Of a DNA stretch of 53,533 bases, positions 1-8,098 are shown in pieces. The notes below the pieces were generated by a model. It was not told the DNA's origin. It saw only the letters and a program-made list of their open reading frames with translations, and did not search any database. The stretch's first letter is position 1; each line of letters opens with the position of its first letter. This stretch comes from CAZTII01 sp964613305 (GTDB lineage: Bacteria > Bacillota_I > Bacilli_A > Erysipelotrichales > Erysipelotrichaceae), in assembly GCA_964613305.1 (NCBI GenBank), contig CAZTII010000004.1:1-53533 (forward strand). The letters are read 5' to 3'. Position numbers and translations under genes: made by a program.

Positions 1-54
1 GTTGTAGATAAGGATGCAGCTAAATTAATTGACGATATTACTAAGTATCAATAA
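1..54 (+). CDS. C-terminal end of an unidentified protein (partial)
   Basis: An open frame enters from the left edge and encodes VVDKDAAKLIDDITKYQ before a TAA at 52-54. It is followed at once by a hairpin-T terminator, which supports it being the real 3' end of a gene. Seventeen residues are too few to identify the protein. Confidence 0.6.
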   Translation, partial: VVDKDAAKLIDDITKYQ

Positions 55-79
55 GAGAGTTTGAAAAAACTCTTTTTTT
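55..79 (+). terminator. Rho-independent terminator of the partial left-edge gene
   Basis: The stem AGAGTTT / AAACTCT has a short A-rich loop and is followed by a run of seven T. It lies directly after the stop codon of the partial gene. Confidence 0.8.
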
Positions 80-82
80 AAA

Positions 83-108
83 TAAAAAATCCTCTTAATT
101 GAGGATTT
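83..108 (-). terminator. Rho-independent terminator of the nagA-membrane protein operon
   Basis: The perfect 8-bp stem AAATCCTC / GAGGATTT (87-94 with 101-108) has the loop TTAATT. Read on the minus strand it is followed by TTTTTATT. It overlaps the stop codon of the minus-strand membrane protein gene, so together with the terminator at 55-79 it closes two convergent units. Confidence 0.75.
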
Positions 109-628
109 ATTTGTTAAGTTTAAAATATGCACGCCAATACATGGATGATATATATAAGGCAACGATGGCGATGATTATATTAATGGCCATCATCCAATTA
201 TTCATTTTTAATTGATATCCATTGAGTACAATTAAAACGGAAAGAACAGGATAGGCGATGGCGGTCATTAGTACTTTTGATTTGTTTCCTTTTTGTACTA
301 ATTGATCAACTAATGTCACTTGGGTATAAGGTTTAAAATTAGGAATTTTGGTTAAACTTGGTAAAAATTTAGTGCGATACATAAATTCTAAAGCAATCAA
401 AATAATACCACCAATCAGAAGACTAAACTTTAAATCAACAATAAAATTCATGGATAGAATTACCCCGGCAGCGACTAAAATATAGCGATTACTGTAAAGG
501 TGAAAATTCTTTTCATCTTTTTCTTTTATGAGATAACCTGAACCATCAAGTCGATTAAATAAGATGTTGCGCCCTTTATCATCTTGATATAAGTTACGAC
601 CACTTATGGAACGTTTGTTTTTTGACAT
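107..628 (-). CDS. Small integral membrane protein of unknown function
   Basis: This 173-residue protein has a basic, polar N-terminus of about 45 residues, followed by two adjacent hydrophobic segments (about residues 48-63 and 66-85), a polar loop of about 30 residues, and two more hydrophobic segments (about 120-140 and 145-165). That suggests four membrane helices with the N-terminus inside. I do not recognise the family. It starts 13 bases after the nagA stop with its own AGGAGA ribosome site, so it is probably the second gene of the nagA operon. That placement hints at a role in amino-sugar use, but nothing in the sequence shows one. Confidence 0.75.
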   Translation of the reverse strand: MSKNKRSISGRNLYQDDKGRNILFNRLDGSGYLIKEKDEKNFHLYSNRYILVAAGVILSMNFIVDLKFSLLIGGIILIALEFMYRTKFLPSLTKIPNFKPYTQVTLVDQLVQKGNKSKVLMTAIAYPVLSVLIVLNGYQLKMNNWMMAINIIIAIVALYISSMYWRAYFKLNK

Positions 629-641
629 TGTTTTTCTCCTG

Positions 642-1784
642 TTAAGCTAACATTGCTTTGCCTTTACAATAAGTTTGTATTACATCGTAGTTATCTTCTA
701 GAACAACAATATCAGCATCATAGTTTGCGGCTATTTTTCCTAGATAATGATCTACTTGAAGTAATCTTGCCGGATTGATTGTACAAGAATTAATTGCGGT
801 ATCAAGTGGTACTAAAGCTTGTTCCACTAATAGTTGAAGTCCACGATTTAGATGTAAAGTGCTTCCAGCTAATGTTTTAGAACTTGTTAAATGAGCACTA
901 CCATCAGGATATATTTCAATTTCATTGCCACCGAAAATGAATTTTGATCCAGGTTCTGAACCTTTTGCCATTAAGGCATCGCTAATCATAATACCATAAT
1001 CTCTACCTTTTGCTTGAAAGAAGATGTGAAGGGCATCTACTGTAGAATGGTTTCCATCACAAATAATTTCACCATACACATCATTAATTCTTAGTGCTGC
1101 ACCAACTAATCCATTATCACGATGATTAAATGGTGTCATTCCATTGTAAACATGGGTCATTAGTTTTGCACCATTGGCGATTGCTAATTGTGCTTCTTGG
1201 AAAGTAGAAGCACTATGGCCAATACTGACAACAATTGATTTACTATTACAATAGCGTGTTAATGTGAAGTCAGGATCTTTTTCTGTTGCCATCGTAATTA
1301 TTTTTATTAACCCATCCGCATCTTGTTGATATTGTTCAAATTCAGTGATAGAAGGATGAACGATGTATTGTTCTGGTTGAGCTCCTTTGTATTTCATATC
1401 TAAATAAGGACCTTCAAAATTAATTCCTAAAATAGAAGCTCCTTCAGGATTTTCTTTTGCTACTTTCGCTACATTTTTTAATGCAGCTGACAAGACTTCT
1501 TTACTTTGGGTAATCGTTGTAGGTAAAAGTGATGTTACTCCTTCTGAAGTAATTCCTTTTAACCATTGTTTCAGTCCATCTTCCGTTGCCATGTTTGTAT
1601 CAAAACCATAAGCGCCATGGCAATGAATGTCAATAAAGCCTGGTAAAATTCGTTTGTTTCCATAATCAACGTCACAAGGATATTGATTGTAAGGTAAGAT
1701 ACGCATAATTTTATTATCTTGAATATCAATTTGACAAGCCATAAATTGTCCTGCACTCCATACTCTTTTGCTTTGTATAATCAT
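642..1784 (-). CDS. nagA: N-acetylglucosamine/N-acetylgalactosamine-6-phosphate deacetylase
   Basis: NagA/AgaA-family amidohydrolase that removes acetate from GlcNAc-6-P or GalNAc-6-P in the cytoplasm. At 380 residues it has the usual family length. Visible motifs are DIHCHGA with the HxH metal site at residues 54 and 56, the metal ligand in NFEGPY near residue 130, IGHSAS and MTHVYNGM supplying the two downstream histidines, and the catalytic Asp in ISDAL. The start has a GGAGG site seven bases upstream. It is divergent from agaS, and the locus also carries GalNAc-type PTS and GatZ genes, so GalNAc-6-P is the more likely substrate (an AgaA role). Motifs alone cannot separate the two substrates, and it may serve both. 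Confidence 0.93.
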   Translation of the reverse strand: MIIQSKRVWSAGQFMACQIDIQDNKIMRILPYNQYPCDVDYGNKRILPGFIDIHCHGAYGFDTNMATEDGLKQWLKGITSEGVTSLLPTTITQSKEVLSAALKNVAKVAKENPEGASILGINFEGPYLDMKYKGAQPEQYIVHPSITEFEQYQQDADGLIKIITMATEKDPDFTLTRYCNSKSIVVSIGHSASTFQEAQLAIANGAKLMTHVYNGMTPFNHRDNGLVGAALRINDVYGEIICDGNHSTVDALHIFFQAKGRDYGIMISDALMAKGSEPGSKFIFGGNEIEIYPDGSAHLTSSKTLAGSTLHLNRGLQLLVEQALVPLDTAINSCTINPARLLQVDHYLGKIAANYDADIVVLEDNYDVIQTYCKGKAMLA

Positions 1785-1804
1785 AATAAATCCTCCATAG
1801 TATT

Positions 1805-1836
1805 AGTTTACAATAAAATTAGAAAAAATGTTTGTA
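1805..1836 (-). promoter_or_regulatory. Possible nagA promoter with one AraC-type half-site
   Basis: On the minus strand TACAAACATT (1827-1836) is followed by 16 bases and TAAACT (1805-1810). The first element resembles the repeats found upstream of agaV and kbaZ and sits at the -35 position, but no second copy is seen 21 bp further upstream. This is a weak call. Confidence 0.3.
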
Positions 1837-1844
1837 CTTTTCGA

Positions 1845-1868
1845 CAATCGAATTATATGTTTCGATTG
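1845..1868. promoter_or_regulatory. Perfect inverted repeat in the nagA-agaS divergent region
   Basis: CAATCGAA (1845-1852) and TTCGATTG (1861-1868) form a perfect 8-bp inverted repeat with an 8-bp spacer. It lies between the two divergent genes just upstream of the agaS -35 element. The spacing suits a dimeric regulator, but which protein binds cannot be told from sequence. Confidence 0.4.
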
Positions 1869-1873
1869 AAAAC

Positions 1874-1901
1874 TTGTTATTTGGTTTTCTTTCGGTATAA
1901 T
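1874..1901 (+). promoter_or_regulatory. agaS-agaF promoter
   Basis: TTGTTA (1874-1879), a 16-bp spacer and a consensus TATAAT (1896-1901) lie just upstream of the AAGGAGGG ribosome site at 1911-1918. The -35 matches four of six consensus bases. Confidence 0.65.
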
Positions 1902-1923
1902 GAAGATAAAAAGGAGGGTTAAC

Positions 1924-3087
1924 ATGACATATTTTGGATTTACTCAGGAACAGTGCGAGGAAAAGAAAGCATTGTTTACTGCAAAAGAAATTAATCAACA
2001 GCCAATGACATGGCAAAAAACAATGAATCAAATTAATGAAGAAAGAAAAGCAATTACGGATTTTATTAATCAAGTAATTTTACAAGAAGATTTTGATGTT
2101 ATTATGACTGGTGCTGGAACAAGTGAATTTGTAGGTAATTCCTTATTACCATATTTAAATCCTTTACTTAAGTTTAAAGTGAAATCATTTGCGACTACAG
2201 ACATTACCGCAAGTCCTGAAAACTACATTTCTAAAACAAAACCAACACTACTTATTAGTTACGGTCGTTCAGGAAATTCACCAGAATCTATTGGAGCTGT
2301 AGAAGCAGCGGAAGTAGTTAATCCTAGCATTCGTCATTTATTCATTACTTGTAATCGTAATGGATCGTTATCAAAAATGGCAAAAGTGAAAGATAATTGT
2401 TATGCGATTAATTTAGCTGATGAAACTCATGATCAATCCTTTGCGATGACGTCAAGTTTTACAAACATGTATTTAGCGACATTATTAGTGTTTGATAAAA
2501 TAGAAACTCCAATGAATGATGTCATTAAAACGACATCAGATTGGTTAGTAAATGGAATTACAGAATTACAAACGTTTTTAAATCAAAAAGATTTTAAACG
2601 TATTGTTTATTTAGGAAGTCATTCTTTAAAAGGGATTGCTCAAGAAAGTGCTTTAAAAATGCTTGAGTTAACATCAGGAAAAATTGTAACGATGTTTGAT
2701 ACACCTCTTGGTTTTAGACATGGGCCTAAATCCATTATCGATAATGATACATTGTGTGTTGTTATGATGAGTGATGATGAATATACTCGAGGCTATGAAC
2801 TTGATTTAATTAAAGAAATGAGTAGTCAACGCAAAGAAAATCAATTGTTATTATTATGTAATACACCTTGTGACGATGCGAAAGAATTAGTAAATCATAC
2901 TATTTGCATCAATGGAAAGAATAAGGAAAGTGTATATTGTGGTTTGAATTATGTTGTCGTTGCCCAAACGATTGCTTTCTTTAAAGCATTATCATTAAAT
3001 ATAACACCTGACAATCCTTGTCCAAGCGGAGAAGTAAATCGTGTAGTAAAAGGTGTTACACTATATCCATATAAAATAAAAGCATAG
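1924..3087 (+). CDS. agaS: AgaS-type SIS-domain galactosamine-6-phosphate deaminase/isomerase
   Basis: Cytoplasmic sugar isomerase with two SIS domains (387 residues, as in E. coli AgaS of about 384). Family knowledge: AgaS converts galactosamine-6-P to tagatose-6-P with release of ammonia. Seen in the sequence: MTGAGTSEFVG and SYGRSGNSPES in the first SIS domain, and LGFRHGPKS in the second, which is the phosphate and catalytic region of GlmS-like isomerases. The ATG at 1924 is chosen because AAGGAGGG lies six bases before it; an upstream ATG in frame overlaps the -10 element. It is followed 16 bases later by the PTS IIA gene and is divergent from nagA, which places it in GalNAc breakdown after deacetylation. 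Confidence 0.9.
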   Translation: MTYFGFTQEQCEEKKALFTAKEINQQPMTWQKTMNQINEERKAITDFINQVILQEDFDVIMTGAGTSEFVGNSLLPYLNPLLKFKVKSFATTDITASPENYISKTKPTLLISYGRSGNSPESIGAVEAAEVVNPSIRHLFITCNRNGSLSKMAKVKDNCYAINLADETHDQSFAMTSSFTNMYLATLLVFDKIETPMNDVIKTTSDWLVNGITELQTFLNQKDFKRIVYLGSHSLKGIAQESALKMLELTSGKIVTMFDTPLGFRHGPKSIIDNDTLCVVMMSDDEYTRGYELDLIKEMSSQRKENQLLLLCNTPCDDAKELVNHTICINGKNKESVYCGLNYVVVAQTIAFFKALSLNITPDNPCPSGEVNRVVKGVTLYPYKIKA

Positions 3088-3103
3088 CTTTGAAAGGAGT
3101 CAT

Positions 3104-3535
3104 ATGGTAGGTATTGTTGTTACAGGACATGGAAATTTCGGTAGTGGTTTAGCAAGCTCAGTACAATTAATTGCAGGTGCTCAAGAAAATTTTATCGTTG
3201 TAGATTTCGTTCAAGAATTCTCAATTGAAGATTTAATGAGTCATTTAAATAAAGCGGTAGATGATTTAAGTGGGTGTGAAGGAATTATCGTATTTAGTGA
3301 TTTAGTTGGTGGATCACCATTTAAAACAGCAGTAGAAATGAGCATGACCCGTGATGAAAAAATCGTTGTTTTATCAGGAACTAATTTAGGAATGTTACTT
3401 GAAGCATCAATGGCTCGTGGCTTTATTGATGATGTTGATATGCTTGCGGATATGACTGTAAACACCGGTAAAGATCAAGTAATGAAATATGTTTTTGTGG
3501 AACGACAAGAAGAAGAGACAGAAGACGGGATTTAA
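3104..3535 (+). CDS. agaF: PTS mannose/GalNAc-family IIA component
   Basis: Single-domain EIIA of the mannose (splinter) class, 143 residues. The phosphorylated histidine is His9 in the N-terminal TGHGNFG motif, and FSDLVGGSPF in the middle is typical of the fold. It accepts phosphate from HPr and passes it to the IIB protein encoded at 4973-5449. It is co-transcribed with agaS but separated from the IIB-IIC-IID genes by the AraC regulator, so the transporter is split over two operons. The ribosome site is GAAAGGAG, seven bases before the start. The sugar is taken to be GalNAc or galactosamine from context. Confidence 0.92.
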   Translation: MVGIVVTGHGNFGSGLASSVQLIAGAQENFIVVDFVQEFSIEDLMSHLNKAVDDLSGCEGIIVFSDLVGGSPFKTAVEMSMTRDEKIVVLSGTNLGMLLEASMARGFIDDVDMLADMTVNTGKDQVMKYVFVERQEEETEDGI

Positions 3536-3550
3536 TAATTGAACTAATGA

Positions 3551-3584
3551 AAAAAAGTAATTATCGCAAGAAAATTACTTTTTT
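3551..3584. terminator. Bidirectional terminator between agaF and the AraC gene
   Basis: A perfect 12-bp stem, AAAAAAGTAATT (3551-3562) with AATTACTTTTTT (3573-3584), gives a T run on either strand. It sits between the stops of two convergent genes. Confidence 0.85.
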
Positions 3585-4759
3585 TAGTTATCATTATCGT
3601 TACTATATATTTTTTTAGCGTATTCACTTGGTGTTAATTCATACCGTTGCGAGAATTTTCTTGAAAAATAGTGAATAGAATTAAAACCAAGCATATTCGC
3701 TATTTCACTAATGGTGTATTCTGCTTTTTTAATAAGTACTAAGCTTTTCGCTAACTTAACTTCATTGATGTATAATTTAGGAGACATTTTTAAATAATCT
3801 TTAAATAGTTTTTGTAAACTAGATCGACTAATAGAGAATTGATAACATATTTCATCGATTGGTAAAGGTTCATAAATATGATTGTTGATATAGGTGAGTA
3901 TTTCTTCTAATAATTCATTTTCAAAATGTTGATGGAAAGGGGTAGAAGGTTTTAATTCGACACTTTCGATATCGTATTGTAGTAAATGGATGATTAATTC
4001 CTGAAGATAATTAATCATTAAATCTTTAGAATATGGATGATTTGATGTTGTTTGTTGGACGAATTTTTGTAATATGGCGTAGTGTTCTTTACTGATATGG
4101 AAGATGCGATTTAATAATACTTCTGGAGCAATACAACTTAAAGAAAATATAATCGTTAAGTAACTACAAGGTTCACTCGATTGAATAACTTGATCATGAA
4201 ATTGACCAGGGCCATAAATGAGTAAATCATAGCTATCTAAAACAAAGGTTTCATTGTTAACATCTGTTTTTAAAGAACCATTATCGACGAAGGTAATTTC
4301 AAAGTATTGGTGTGTTTCTCCTTTAAAATTGTAGCCAGGACCTTTTACACTATAATAATAAGCGTATATTTCATTGATGTACACTTTTGGTGTTAATCGA
4401 TTAAAGTGAAAAGGACGATCTAATGGTAGTAAATCTATTTCAAAGTTTTCCGGAGTATATAAGTAAAAGGATGTTTCGTCAGTTAAGGGGAAAATATTAA
4501 AATAAGTATTTTTGTTAATGCGGATATCGCTATGAATTACAAACAATTCAATATCATTCACGTCATTTGTTGTGGATATTGCGATGTTGGGCATGCCGCT
4601 TATCACTTCTATATAAACATCTACTGAAAACTTTGATAGACTATCAAAGTGTTTGTCATTAATGCATACAATTTGTTTTTTTAAACTTTTATTCCTTTTA
4701 AACGATTCACTGATTTTTCCGTATTTAATAAAGTACGGACTAGTTGTTTTATTGTACAT
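3584..4759 (-). CDS. AraC-family transcriptional regulator of the GalNAc locus
   Basis: This 391-residue regulator has a C-terminal AraC/XylS DNA-binding domain (about residues 285-388): the first helix-turn-helix in IDEICYQFSISRSSLQKLF, then the linker with KLAKSLVLI, and the second in ISEIANMLGFNSIHYFSRKF, ending in LTPSEY. A cupin-like sensor region precedes it (about 150-235, with EITFVDNGSL and YGPGQFH). The first 140 or so residues are an extra N-terminal domain that I do not recognise. It lies between the two halves of the PTS and is divergent from the IIB-IIC-IID operon. It is probably the local activator: tandem 10-bp repeats 21 bp apart overlap the -35 of agaV and kbaZ, an arrangement typical of this family. 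The inducer is unknown. Confidence 0.9.
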   Translation of the reverse strand: MYNKTTSPYFIKYGKISESFKRNKSLKKQIVCINDKHFDSLSKFSVDVYIEVISGMPNIAISTTNDVNDIELFVIHSDIRINKNTYFNIFPLTDETSFYLYTPENFEIDLLPLDRPFHFNRLTPKVYINEIYAYYYSVKGPGYNFKGETHQYFEITFVDNGSLKTDVNNETFVLDSYDLLIYGPGQFHDQVIQSSEPCSYLTIIFSLSCIAPEVLLNRIFHISKEHYAILQKFVQQTTSNHPYSKDLMINYLQELIIHLLQYDIESVELKPSTPFHQHFENELLEEILTYINNHIYEPLPIDEICYQFSISRSSLQKLFKDYLKMSPKLYINEVKLAKSLVLIKKAEYTISEIANMLGFNSIHYFSRKFSQRYELTPSEYAKKIYSNDNDN

Positions 4760-4849
4760 GTCATCACCATCGTTAGTATAGCATAGTAATCACACAATTT
4801 CACAAAAACTTCACAATTCAAAACAAAAATAAAAAAGTGTGTTGAAATG

Positions 4850-4903
4850 TACAAACGGATAATTGAAAATTACAACGAAATATGGCTATGAATAGTCTAA
4901 AAT
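4850..4903 (+). promoter_or_regulatory. agaVWE promoter with tandem AraC-type operator
   Basis: TACAAACGGA (4850-4859) and TACAACGAAA (4871-4880) are direct repeats 21 bp apart. The second ends where a -35 element would be, 17 bp before TAAAAT (4898-4903). No good -35 is present, as expected of an activator-dependent promoter. The kbaZ promoter has the same layout at 9647-9700. Confidence 0.6.
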
Positions 4904-4908
4904 AGAGG

Positions 4909-4923
4909 TAGAAAGCGTTTACT
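4909..4923 (+). promoter_or_regulatory. cre-like catabolite repression site
   Basis: TAGAAAGCGTTTACT matches the CcpA cre consensus WTGNAANCGNWNNCW at all defined positions but one (A for T at position 2). It begins a few bases after the agaV -10 box, where bound CcpA would cover the start of transcription. Confidence 0.55.
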
Positions 4924-4972
4924 TCTTGGGAAGGGGTACAATGATTTCTACAAATGAAGGAGGAGTTTTAAA

Positions 4973-5449
4973 ATGCCAAACATTGTATTAACACGAATTG
5001 ACAATCGACTGATTCATGGTCAGGTAGCTACACAATGGTGTGGTTCTATCGGTGCTAACTTAATTTTAGTGGCAAATGATGATGTTGCTGGAAATTCATT
5101 TCGACAAGGACTAATGGATATGGCTGCACCTAGTTATGCTCAAACTCGTTATTGGACGATTGAGAAAACGATTAGCACTATTCATAAAGCATCCGACAGT
5201 CAAAAGATTTTCTTGGTGTGTGAGAATCCGATTGATGTTTTAAAATTAGTTGAAGGTGGTGTTCCAATTAAAAAATGCAATATTGGAAATATGCACATGG
5301 CTAGTGGTAAACGTCAAGTGGCAACGACAGTTGCTGTGGATGATGCTGATGTTGAAGCTTTTAGAAAACTTCAGGAATTAGGTGTTGAACTTGAAATTAA
5401 ACGAGTTCCATCAGAAGCAACTGAAGATGTATCAAAATTATTTAAATAA
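4973..5449 (+). CDS. agaV: PTS GalNAc-family IIB component
   Basis: EIIB of the mannose class, 158 residues. The phosphorylated histidine lies in NRLIHGQVATQWCG (His15). The start MPNIVLTRIDNRLIHGQV and the internal GNMHMASGKRQVA segment resemble E. coli AgaV, the IIB of the GalNAc PTS, as I remember it, more than ManX or LevE. It transfers phosphate from the IIA protein to the incoming sugar. It is the first gene of a IIB-IIC-IID operon driven from the AraC-type promoter at 4850-4903, and its ribosome site AAGGAGGAG is strong. Confidence 0.93.
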   Translation: MPNIVLTRIDNRLIHGQVATQWCGSIGANLILVANDDVAGNSFRQGLMDMAAPSYAQTRYWTIEKTISTIHKASDSQKIFLVCENPIDVLKLVEGGVPIKKCNIGNMHMASGKRQVATTVAVDDADVEAFRKLQELGVELEIKRVPSEATEDVSKLFK

Positions 5450-5476
5450 TAACAAAAGGGGAGGACTTAGATTATT

Positions 5477-6262
5477 ATGAATGCTATACAATATCTTTTA
5501 ATCGCAGTAGTGACCTTCATCGCCGCAATTGACCAATTTAACTTCTTAGAATCACTATACCAACCAATCGTTATGGGACCGGTAGTAGGTGCTATTCTAG
5601 GAGATGTTAATACTGGTTTAATTGTTGGTGGTACTTACCAATTAATGACAATTGGTAGTATGCCAGTAGGTGGAGCTCAACCGCCAAATGCTGTAATCGG
5701 TGGTATCATGGCTACAGTATTTGCTTGTAGTTTAAAAATTGAACCATCTGCTGCTTTAGGACTTGCTGTTCCATTTGCATTATTTGGACAATATGCAGTT
5801 ACATTAACATTTACATTAATGTCACCATTAATGTCAAAAGCAGATGCTTGTGCAGCTAACGCTGATGTTAAAGGAATTACAAATATTCAATACTTTGCAA
5901 TGGGTTTACTTGGTTTGTTATTTGCAATCGTTGTTGTTATCGGTTGTGCTGGAGGTCAAGCTTTAGGTGATACTTTAAAACAATTTGATGGTAACTGGGT
6001 AATGGGTGGACTTAGTGCTGCTGGTGGTATGATGAGATATGTCGGATTTGCTATCTTAATGAAAATTATGTTGGCTGATGACATGTGGGGAATCTACTTT
6101 GCAGGTTTCGCATTTGCTGCTTTATTATCTGCTTCAGGACTTGGTGGACCAGCTTTAGTACTAGTTGCTTTCGTTGGTGCAGCAATCGCTATTAATGATT
6201 TCCAAACAAACGTAAAAATGAAACAATTTGGTGGAAATGGAGGTTCTTCAGATGGCATCTAA
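5477..6262 (+). CDS. agaW: PTS GalNAc-family IIC membrane component
   Basis: Mannose-class EIIC permease, 261 residues with several hydrophobic segments. The family signature is seen in the first third: QPIVMGPVVGAILGD, then GGTYQLMTIGSMPVGGAQPP. With IID it forms the sugar channel across the cytoplasmic membrane. It follows agaV by 27 bases and overlaps the IID start by 11 bases. The sugar assignment rests on the neighbours, not on residues of this protein. Confidence 0.92.
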   Translation: MNAIQYLLIAVVTFIAAIDQFNFLESLYQPIVMGPVVGAILGDVNTGLIVGGTYQLMTIGSMPVGGAQPPNAVIGGIMATVFACSLKIEPSAALGLAVPFALFGQYAVTLTFTLMSPLMSKADACAANADVKGITNIQYFAMGLLGLLFAIVVVIGCAGGQALGDTLKQFDGNWVMGGLSAAGGMMRYVGFAILMKIMLADDMWGIYFAGFAFAALLSASGLGGPALVLVAFVGAAIAINDFQTNVKMKQFGGNGGSSDGI

Positions 6263-7106
6263 TCAAACTACTTATAAGAATTTAAAACCGGCAAAACCAC
6301 TTGATAAAGCGACATTAAATAAGATGGTTTATCGTTCACTATTTTTACAAGGTTCATTTAACTTTGAGAGAATGCAAGCGTGTGGATGGTTATATGGAAT
6401 TCTTCCAGGTCTTGAAAAAATCCATACTGACAAAGACGATCTTGCAGCATCAATGGGTCATAACTTAGAGTTCTTTAATACTCACCCATTCTTAGTAACA
6501 TTTGTTATGGGTATCGTATTATCTCTAGAACAACAAAAAGCTGATATCGGAACTATTCGTGCGGTACGTGTTGCGGCAATGGGTCCTTTAGGTGGAATTG
6601 GTGATGCTATTTTCTGGTTTACATTACTTCCAATCACAGCTGGTATTACTGCTAATATGGCTATTCAAGGCAATATTATGGCACCATTCTTATTCTTAAT
6701 CATTTGGAACGTTGTTCAATTCGGAGTTCGTTTCTTCTTAATGAACTGGTCTTATGAATTAGGAACAAGTGCTATTGAAGCATTAACTAAAAATGCTAAA
6801 GAATTTACACATGCAGCTAGTTTATTAGGAGTATTCGTAGTAGGTGCTCTTACATGTAACTACGGTGCAACAAGCGTTAAAATTGCTATTCAAAACGGTG
6901 ATGCAGTTATCGATGTTCAAGGAATTTTAAATGGTATTTTACCACAATTAATTCCATTATCAATGACATTAATGTTATTCTATTTCATTAAGAAGAAAAA
7001 TTGGACACCACTTAAATGTATCATGTTGCTTCTTGTAATCGGTATTGTTGGAGCAATGTTCGGTATTTGGGCTGGTGGATACACTCCATTAATCGCTTGG
7101 TACTAA
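6252..7106 (+). CDS. agaE: PTS GalNAc-family IID membrane component
   Basis: Mannose-class EIID, 284 residues. The hallmarks are FLQGSFNFERMQACGWLYG near the N-terminus, EFFNTHPFLV and MGPLGGIGDAIFW, followed by hydrophobic segments at the C-terminus. The ATG at 6252 is used because GGAGG (6239-6243) lies eight bases upstream; an in-frame ATG at 6228 has no ribosome site. It overlaps the end of agaW, which suggests coupled translation. With IIC it makes the membrane complex that the IIA and IIB proteins energise. Confidence 0.92.
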   Translation: MASNQTTYKNLKPAKPLDKATLNKMVYRSLFLQGSFNFERMQACGWLYGILPGLEKIHTDKDDLAASMGHNLEFFNTHPFLVTFVMGIVLSLEQQKADIGTIRAVRVAAMGPLGGIGDAIFWFTLLPITAGITANMAIQGNIMAPFLFLIIWNVVQFGVRFFLMNWSYELGTSAIEALTKNAKEFTHAASLLGVFVVGALTCNYGATSVKIAIQNGDAVIDVQGILNGILPQLIPLSMTLMLFYFIKKKNWTPLKCIMLLLVIGIVGAMFGIWAGGYTPLIAWY

Positions 7107-7163
7107 AAAAATAAAAGCATTTTAAACTCACCTTCATGGGTATATACGCTATTATTAATAATG

Positions 7164-7186
7164 ACAAGGGGCAACCCTTGTTTTTT
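7164..7186 (+). terminator. Terminator of the agaVWE operon
   Basis: A 7-bp GC-containing stem, ACAAGGG / CCCTTGT, with the loop GCAA is followed by T6. It separates agaE from the HAD gene, which has its own -10 element. Confidence 0.9.
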
Positions 7187-7194
7187 AATGAAAT

Positions 7195-7236
7195 TTTATT
7201 TCAATATGATGAAATAAAGTTTAAATATTGTATAAT
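7195..7236 (+). promoter_or_regulatory. HAD gene promoter with overlapping perfect inverted repeat
   Basis: TTTATTTCA (7195-7203) and TGAAATAAA (7210-7218) form a perfect 9-bp inverted repeat with a 6-bp spacer. The right arm covers the expected -35 position of the promoter whose -10 is TATAAT at 7231-7236. This looks like an operator. Confidence 0.5.
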
Positions 7237-7255
7237 ACTACATGAGGTATATAAA

Positions 7256-8065
7256 ATGGATAAAAAAATATTGTTGTTTGATTTAGATGGAACATTACTA
7301 ACTTCAGAAAAGATTATTTCAGAAGATACCAAAAATAGTATTATTGAATGTCAAAGAAAAGGACATCAAGTAGTTTTAGCTTCTGGTAGACCACTTAGTG
7401 GTATTTTAAAAAGTGCTTCAGAATTATTGATGGAAGAGTTTAATGGTTTAATAATTGCGTATAATGGTAGTATGGTATATGACTTAAAAAATAAAAAAGT
7501 ACTATATGAAACAAAGTTATCGTTAGAAGATATCGATTGTATTCTTAAGCACTGTGAAAAGTTTGATATTACGCCGATGATTGATAAAAATCATCAATTA
7601 TTCACATCAAATTTAAATGGTTTTAATGCCGTAAATGAAGCAAACGGGAATAACATGGAATTAACATACGTTGAAAATTTACGTGATTTTGTAGATTTTC
7701 CTTGCCATAAAATACTAACAAGTGGTGAACCATCGTCATTAGTACCTATATTTGATGATCTAGCAAAGCCATTTATTGGTAAATACAATGTAATGTTTAC
7801 TTCACTTTGTTACATTGAATTTACTCCAATTAATATTGATAAGGGAAGTGCGCTTACGATTCTTTTAAACCATCTTAACGCGAATAGTAGTGATTGTATT
7901 GCCTTTGGTGATGGTCATAATGACTATGCTATGATGAAGTTAGCAGGAACATCAGTATGTATGGGCAATGGGGTGGATGCTTGCAAAGAAATTGCGACGA
8001 TTGTAACGGACAGCAATAATAATGATGGTATCGCAAAAGCATTACGTCAACTTAATTTAGTATAA
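7256..8065 (+). CDS. Cof-type HAD-IIB sugar-phosphate phosphatase
   Basis: A 269-residue HAD hydrolase. Motif I is FDLDGTLL near the N-terminus with the nucleophile and acid aspartates, motif II is LASGRP, motif III is the Lys of NIDKGSAL, and motif IV is AFGDGHNDYAMM. The alpha/beta cap between motifs II and III makes it a Cof (type IIB) member, a group that dephosphorylates sugar phosphates and cofactors with broad specificity. The ATG at 7256 is preceded by GAGGT and starts directly with the motif I strand; a longer frame from 7136 runs through the upstream terminator. It has its own promoter, so a link to GalNAc use is possible but not shown. Confidence 0.9.
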   Translation: MDKKILLFDLDGTLLTSEKIISEDTKNSIIECQRKGHQVVLASGRPLSGILKSASELLMEEFNGLIIAYNGSMVYDLKNKKVLYETKLSLEDIDCILKHCEKFDITPMIDKNHQLFTSNLNGFNAVNEANGNNMELTYVENLRDFVDFPCHKILTSGEPSSLVPIFDDLAKPFIGKYNVMFTSLCYIEFTPINIDKGSALTILLNHLNANSSDCIAFGDGHNDYAMMKLAGTSVCMGNGVDACKEIATIVTDSNNNDGIAKALRQLNLV

Positions 8066-8070
8066 GAAAA

Positions 8071-8098
8071 ACAGAAGAAATTACTCTTCTGTTTTTTT
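8071..8098 (+). terminator. Terminator after the HAD gene
   Basis: The 8-bp stem ACAGAAGA / TCTTCTGT with the loop AATTAC is followed by a long T run, six bases after the HAD stop codon. Confidence 0.85.
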
